NCBI GenBank assembly: GCA_016213595.1
Contig: JACRAA010000049.1
Location: 1 to 7,691, forward strand
Direction: 5' to 3'
DNA: 7,691 nt
Source of the DNA: Actinomycetota bacterium
GTDB lineage: Bacteria; Actinomycetota; Actinomycetes; Propionibacteriales; Propionibacteriaceae
Part shown: piece after piece, positions 4,091 to 7,691 of the stretch
Position numbering within the stretch: the stretch's first letter is position 1
Layout: the number at the start of each line of letters is the position of its first letter
Position numbers and translations under genes: made by a program
Notes under the pieces: generated by a model
Seen by the model: only the letters and a program-made list of their open reading frames with translations
What the model was told of the DNA's origin: nothing
The model's database searches: none

Positions 4091-5736
4091 TCGTCCGACG
4101 CGGCCGTGAACGTGTTGCAGACAGTGGTGGACGTCGAGGCGAGGCCGAGCTGCATCCAGTACTTCCGGGTCGCCCCGAGACCGTGACCGCCGTCGATCTC
4201 GGTCGTCGTGCTCATGGAGTCGTCGCCGAACGCGACCATGAGCGATGCGATGTTGTCCAGGTCCTGCTGGGTGATGCCTGTCGACCGCGAGACCGACCGG
4301 ATGAACAGGCCCGCGAAGCAGTCGGCCTGCAGCTCCGTCCGGCGCGACCACTCGTGGGACTCTCCCTGGCTCGGCGCCGTGTCAGCGAGGCCGTGGGCGG
4401 CCGTCAGGATGCCGGTACGGGCCTGGACGGCATGTCCGAACTCGTGGGCCACGATGACCTCCACGATGAACCGCGAGGAGCGCAGCTGCTTCGGGATCGC
4501 CTGCGGCAGGTCGGTGGCGTAGTAGATCTTCTGGTCGGAGCCGCAGTAGGCGGCGTTGAGGGTGGCGAGCTTCCCGCAGCCGGTCGACAGCGCTGCCGAG
4601 TACACCACCACGGGTGGACGCGGCATGGTGTACCCGGCCCTCGTGACGGTGACGTCCCACACCCGCATCAGGCAGGCCACCACATCGCTCATGTGCGACT
4701 GGAGCTCCGACTCGCTGGCGGCCGTCAGGTCGATCGTGGTGACCGTGCACTTCGTGGGGTTCGGCACGCTCTGCCCGTACAGGGCGCTCGCCGCCACCAT
4801 GTTCTGTGCAGTCGAGCCGTTCGCCACCTTGGGCAGGGCCGGGGGGTTCGGGTCGGGCTGGGGCGCCACGTACGAGGAGTTGGCGTAGCCCGACGTCGCC
4901 ATCGTGCTCAGGATGGGCAGCACCGCGGCGATGAGGACCGTGATCGACAACAGGATGAGCAGCGTCCGGGGGCCGTGCCGCCTTCGCCGCCGGGGAGCCT
5001 CCGGGTACGGGTAACCGGCAGGCCCCGAGCGGTAGAGCTCCTCGGCAGGACCCTCGCCGTACGCGCCCTGGTAGCCCTGCGGGTACGGGGTCGGCGGGGC
5101 CCACTGGGGCGGTGAGGCATACGGGGCGGCCTGGGAGTAGCCCTGCGGCGCATACCCAGGGCCGTAGGGAGGCGTCGTGCCGCCCTGCTCCGTCTGGCCA
5201 GCGGCGGGGTAGCCCGCCTGCTGCAGGTAGGCCGGGCTGTGCGGCGGGGCCGAGCCGTACCGCGGTGGCTGCGGCGGCGCGAACTCCTGCTCCGGTCGGT
5301 ACGGCCCTGTCTGCGGCTCCCAGTACTGCGGAATGGGCTGCGGCACGTACGTCCCTGTCGGCTGTCCGTACGGGGGTGACGGCATCCGGTACGAGGGCGA
5401 GCCCGCAGGTGGGAGCTGATGGGTCGGTGAGAACGGGGCCTCAGGGGGGAGGGCTCGTCGTGGCCCGGCGCCCTGGTCGTCGAGCGGTGACGCCTGGGGA
5501 CCCGCCGTCCGCCCCTGCCGATCCGGTGCGGACCCCTGCTGGTCGTCGCTCGGCACCAGCTCTCGCCGCGCCGTCTGGGACTGAGGCGGGACCGACCCGG
5601 CAAGGTCGAGGGGAGCTTGTGCGTCAGTACGACCGGGCCATGCGGGCGTGGCCGAAGCCCGAGTCCCCGATGATGGCGGACTCGCCGCAGGCGTTGGCAC
5701 CTGCCATGGCTGGGATCCCTGTGGCGGGTCGGTCAC
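4081..5736 (-). CDS. Membrane-anchored neutral zinc metallopeptidase (YpfJ-type) with Pro/Tyr-rich N-terminal tail
   Basis: A 551-residue protein in three parts. Residues 1-248 are low-complexity and rich in Pro, Gly, Gln and Tyr, with many PY/YP pairs. A basic cluster RRRRRHGPR (249-257) leads into one hydrophobic segment (about 258-278). The basic side suggests a cytoplasmic tail and an exported C-terminus. The rest (about 305-551) resembles the putative neutral zinc metallopeptidase family (PF04228): CGKLATLNAAYCGSDQKIYY (387-406), the zincin motif HEFGH (431-435) and ELQADCFAG (468-476). His431, His435 and Glu468 are the likely zinc ligands and Glu432 the catalytic base. Cysteines 387 and 398 may form a disulfide. 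Substrate is unknown. GTG 5736 is chosen because TAGGGT lies 7 nt upstream; the in-frame extension to 5853 crosses that promoter. It converges on ispF and diverges from the SDR gene. Confidence 0.87.
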   Translation of the reverse strand: MTDPPQGSQPWQVPTPAASPPSSGTRASATPAWPGRTDAQAPLDLAGSVPPQSQTARRELVPSDDQQGSAPDRQGRTAGPQASPLDDQGAGPRRALPPEAPFSPTHQLPPAGSPSYRMPSPPYGQPTGTYVPQPIPQYWEPQTGPYRPEQEFAPPQPPRYGSAPPHSPAYLQQAGYPAAGQTEQGGTTPPYGPGYAPQGYSQAAPYASPPQWAPPTPYPQGYQGAYGEGPAEELYRSGPAGYPYPEAPRRRRRHGPRTLLILLSITVLIAAVLPILSTMATSGYANSSYVAPQPDPNPPALPKVANGSTAQNMVAASALYGQSVPNPTKCTVTTIDLTAASESELQSHMSDVVACLMRVWDVTVTRAGYTMPRPPVVVYSAALSTGCGKLATLNAAYCGSDQKIYYATDLPQAIPKQLRSSRFIVEVIVAHEFGHAVQARTGILTAAHGLADTAPSQGESHEWSRRTELQADCFAGLFIRSVSRSTGITQQDLDNIASLMVAFGDDSMSTTTEIDGGHGLGATRKYWMQLGLASTSTTVCNTFTAASDEVR

Positions 5737-5743
5737 GTGCTCA

Positions 5744-5749
5744 ACCCTA
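5744..5749 (-). promoter_or_regulatory. -10 box (TAGGGT) of a leaderless promoter for the metallopeptidase gene
   Basis: Read on the minus strand, TAGGGT fits TANNNT and is followed by 7 nt and then GTG 5736, with no Shine-Dalgarno sequence. This is the same geometry as at the NYN, rsmI and prs starts. No clear -35 is seen. A short perfect dyad, cccct-c-agggg (5764-5774), lies 15 nt further upstream near the -35 position. Confidence 0.5.
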
Positions 5750-5845
5750 CTGACCGGCCGAACCCCCTCAGGGGCTGCGGAAATGAGGTTCCGAGAGGGT
5801 CCTCCTCGAGCGTTGAGCCCGACGGGGGACGGGAGCCTGCGAACC

Positions 5846-5895
5846 GGCGCCAAGCGCGGCGCCAGTCGCTAGTCTCGACACACGATGTCAGGAGG
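5846..5895 (+). promoter_or_regulatory. SDR gene promoter and ribosome-binding site
   Basis: TAGTCT (5870-5875) is a TANNNT -10 element 9 nt before ATG 5885 and 24 nt before ATG 5900. AGGAGG (5890-5895) is a strong Shine-Dalgarno sequence 4 nt before ATG 5900. Upstream, two copies of the palindrome ggcgcc (5846-5851 and 5858-5863) could pair or bind a regulator. The rest of the intergenic stretch, 5737-5845, holds only the metallopeptidase promoter and its dyad. Confidence 0.45.
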
Positions 5896-5899
5896 GGCC

Positions 5900-6640
5900 A
5901 TGAGCCGCAGGATCGTCGTGACCGGAGGCGGTACGGGAATCGGGTACGCCTGCGCCGAGCGACTGTGCGCCGAGGCGCCCCGGCTGCACCTCGTGGGCCG
6001 CCGCGAGAACGTGCTGGCGGATGCCGCCGCCCGCCTGCGGGCCGCAGGCGCGGCAGAGGTGACCACGCACCCGTACGACCTGACGGATGCCGACGAGGTG
6101 GAGGAGCTGGCCCGGGAGCTGGCCGGCGACCCGATCGAGGGACTGGTCCTCGCCGCCGGAGGGAACTCGTCCGGAGCCGGGGAACGGCTGCACAAGGTCG
6201 CCTCTGAGTGGCGGGAGAACTTCGAGGGCAACGTCATGACGACCGTGCTGCCGGTCGAAGCGCTCCTGCCGTCGATCGCGCGCCCACAAGGCCGGATCGT
6301 CGCCATCTCGTCGATCGCCGGCATCCGCGGCTCAGGGTCGTACGGAGGGGCGAAGGCCGCTGTGCACGGCTGGATGTGGTGGATGGCGGGACGGCTCGCC
6401 AAGGATGGCATCACCGTGAACTGCGTCTCACCGGGCTTCATCCCGGAGACCGACTTCTGGCAGCCGCGCATCGCCAAGGACCCGGCGATCTACGACGACC
6501 GGGTCGCTCAGATCCCCATGGGGCGACCCGGACGCGCCTCAGAGGTGGCGGAGGCGGTCGCGTACCTCCTCAGCCCCGACGCCGGGTGGACGACAGGTCA
6601 GATCCTCGGCGTGAACGGCGGCAACGTCCTGGGACGGTGA
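5900..6640 (+). CDS. SDR family NAD(P)-dependent oxidoreductase
   Basis: A classical short-chain dehydrogenase/reductase of 246 residues (Rossmann fold, probably a cytosolic tetramer). The cofactor loop is TGGGTGIG (8-15), with GRR (33-35) after the second strand favouring NADP(H). AAGG (85-88) takes the place of NNAG. The catalytic set is Asn111, Ser137 or Ser138 (AISSIAG), Tyr148 and Lys152 (YGGAK). The C-terminal part has the usual SPGF (177-180), PMGRPGRASEVAEAVAYLLS and a GQILGVNGG finish, as in FabG-like enzymes. The substrate cannot be read from sequence and the neighbours give no pathway hint. ATG 5900 is preferred for its AGGAGG site; ATG 5885 (five residues longer, MSGGA-) is possible if the transcript is leaderless. 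The 42 nt between its stop and the convergent glyA stop hold no strong hairpin. Confidence 0.85.
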   Translation: MSRRIVVTGGGTGIGYACAERLCAEAPRLHLVGRRENVLADAAARLRAAGAAEVTTHPYDLTDADEVEELARELAGDPIEGLVLAAGGNSSGAGERLHKVASEWRENFEGNVMTTVLPVEALLPSIARPQGRIVAISSIAGIRGSGSYGGAKAAVHGWMWWMAGRLAKDGITVNCVSPGFIPETDFWQPRIAKDPAIYDDRVAQIPMGRPGRASEVAEAVAYLLSPDAGWTTGQILGVNGGNVLGR

Positions 6641-6682
6641 GGCTGGGCCCGCCCCTCGATGACGCGCCCTCCCGCGGCCCCG

Positions 6683-7691
6683 CTAGAGCTCCAGCCCCGG
6701 GTACAGCGGGAAGTCGGCGAGCATCTCGTCGGCCCGTGCCTGGATGCTCCTCGAGACCGCGTCGTCGAGCACGTACTTGGCCTTGCCCGGTGCCCCTGAC
6801 CTGGTCGGCGCCGGGGTCGTTGCCTCGAGCACGTCGGCAATGAGGTCGGCGACGGCGGTGAACTCGTCGGCCCCGAACCCACGGCTGGTGAGGGCCGGCG
6901 TGCCGATGCGGACGCCGCTCGTGTACCAGGCGCCGTTCGGGTCGGCGGGCACCGAGTTCCGGTTGGTGACCACGCCCGAGTCGAGCAAGGCCGACTCGGC
7001 CTGGCGACCGGTGAGGCCGTAGCCGCTCACGTCCAGGAGCACGATGTGGTTGTCCGTACCGCCCGTCACGAGCTTCACGCCGCGCCGCAGCAGGCCCTCG
7101 GCGAGCGTCTTGGCGTTGTCGGCGACGGCCTGTGCGTACCGCTGGAACGACTCGGTACGGGCCTCCGCGAACGCGACGGCCTTCGCCGCCATGACGTGGC
7201 TGAGGGGTCCGCCCAGCACCATCGGGCAGCCTTTGTCGACGGCGTCGGCGTACTCGGCGGTGGCCAGCACGAAACCGCCGCGGGGGCCGCGGAGCGACTT
7301 GTGGGTTGTCGAGCCGATCACGTGGCCGTACGGGATCGGGTTCTCCTCACCGGTGAACACCTTGCCGGCCACGAGCCCCGCGAAGTGGGCCATGTCGACG
7401 AACAGCGTCGCGCCGACCTCGTCGGCGATCTCCCGCATCTTCGCGAAGTTCACCCGTCGGGGGTACGCCGAGTAGCCGGCGGCGATGATGAGCGGCTTGA
7501 ACTCCTTGGCGTCCGCGCGCAGCTTGTCGTAGTCGATGAGCTGAGAGGTCGGGTCGGTGCCGTACGAGTGCTGCCGGAACATCTTGCCGGAGATGTTGTG
7601 GCGGAAGCCGTGGGTGAGGTGGCCGCCGGCGTCGAGCGCCATGCCCATGACACGCTGGGTGTTGAACTCGCGGCGCAGCGCCTCCCAGTCG
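6683..7691 (-). CDS. glyA: Serine hydroxymethyltransferase (glycine hydroxymethyltransferase), C-terminal part
   Basis: SHMT interconverts serine plus tetrahydrofolate with glycine plus 5,10-methylene-tetrahydrofolate, using PLP, and is the main source of one-carbon units. About 335 codons are present and the N-terminus lies beyond the right edge. Diagnostic segments are GGHLTHGFRHNISGK, AGYSAYPRRVNF, VDMAHFAGLVAGKVF and STTHKSLRGPRGG with the PLP-binding lysine (codon 7300-7298). They are followed by GGPLSHVMAAKAVAF, GGTDNHIVLLDV, TNRNSVPAD and RIGTPALTSRGF. Upstream of the GGHLTHG motif the sequence reads DWEALRREFNTQRVMG, unlike the short E. coli-type enzyme. I recall this from longer actinobacterial SHMTs of about 480 residues. 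It converges on the SDR gene. Confidence 0.95.
   Translation of the reverse strand, partial: DWEALRREFNTQRVMGMALDAGGHLTHGFRHNISGKMFRQHSYGTDPTSQLIDYDKLRADAKEFKPLIIAAGYSAYPRRVNFAKMREIADEVGATLFVDMAHFAGLVAGKVFTGEENPIPYGHVIGSTTHKSLRGPRGGFVLATAEYADAVDKGCPMVLGGPLSHVMAAKAVAFAEARTESFQRYAQAVADNAKTLAEGLLRRGVKLVTGGTDNHIVLLDVSGYGLTGRQAESALLDSGVVTNRNSVPADPNGAWYTSGVRIGTPALTSRGFGADEFTAVADLIADVLEATTPAPTRSGAPGKAKYVLDDAVSRSIQARADEMLADFPLYPGLEL

Noticed and set aside
3365..4351. 328-codon minus-strand open frame across ispD, ispF and the terminator
   Set aside because: It overlaps two confidently identified genes and the shared boundary, and its composition is typical of a reverse-frame artefact.
4066..5115. 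349-codon open frame on the plus strand over the metallopeptidase gene
   Set aside because: It is a shadow of a real gene with HEFGH and family motifs on the other strand. Its product is Arg/Gly-rich low complexity.
5737..5853. Upstream start of the metallopeptidase at 5853
   Set aside because: It would include the -10 element and intergenic dyad; GTG 5736 has leaderless spacing and begins the Pro/Gln-rich tail directly.
6641..6682. Terminator between SDR and glyA
   Set aside because: The 42 nt are GC-rich but contain no stem of useful length; termination may rely on another mechanism.

Overview
The window looks like a chromosomal housekeeping region of a high-GC actinobacterium. The evidence is the G/C-rich third codon positions, the frequent GTG starts, a CarD that is nearly collinear with the mycobacterial protein, and the actinobacterial gene order carD-ispD-ispF. 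Several genes also appear to be transcribed without a leader. I lean weakly towards Propionibacteriales or a related order, but the sequence does not settle this. I see no mobile element, CRISPR array, tRNA, rRNA or phage gene.

Left part (1-2121): the 5' end of an NYN-domain (PIN-like nuclease fold) gene runs left off the edge. It is divergent from rsmI, which encodes the 16S rRNA C1402 2'-O-methyltransferase. The roughly 50-nt gap between them is one nearly symmetric 58-bp dyad whose two arms carry the two start codons. After rsmI comes a divergent member of the PRPP synthetase family, with its own TATCCT box 8 nt upstream of its GTG start.

Middle part (2122-4090): a 224-nt gene-free stretch carries short tandem duplications, an inverted repeat and an extended -10 promoter. 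It leads into the operon carD-ispD-ispF, which encodes an RNA polymerase-binding regulator followed by two enzymes of the MEP isoprenoid pathway. The carD/ispD junction is the most unusual element in the window. Three 20-nt repeats each begin with GTG. They form two 7-codon mini-ORFs that link the carD stop codon to the ispD start through overlapping stop/start codons. ispD and ispF overlap by 4 nt (ATGA). The operon ends in a 13-nt tandem repeat and a hairpin.

Right part (4081-7691): convergent to ispF is a membrane-anchored neutral zinc metallopeptidase with a long Pro/Tyr-rich N-terminal tail. It is divergent from a short-chain dehydrogenase/reductase gene across a 150-165-nt gap with a promoter for each. 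The SDR gene converges on glyA (serine hydroxymethyltransferase), whose N-terminal part lies beyond the right edge.

There is no obvious new multi-gene system here. The items worth following up are regulatory and evolutionary: the GTG staircase before ispD, the symmetric NYN/rsmI start region, and the PRPP synthetase paralogue with altered active-site motifs.
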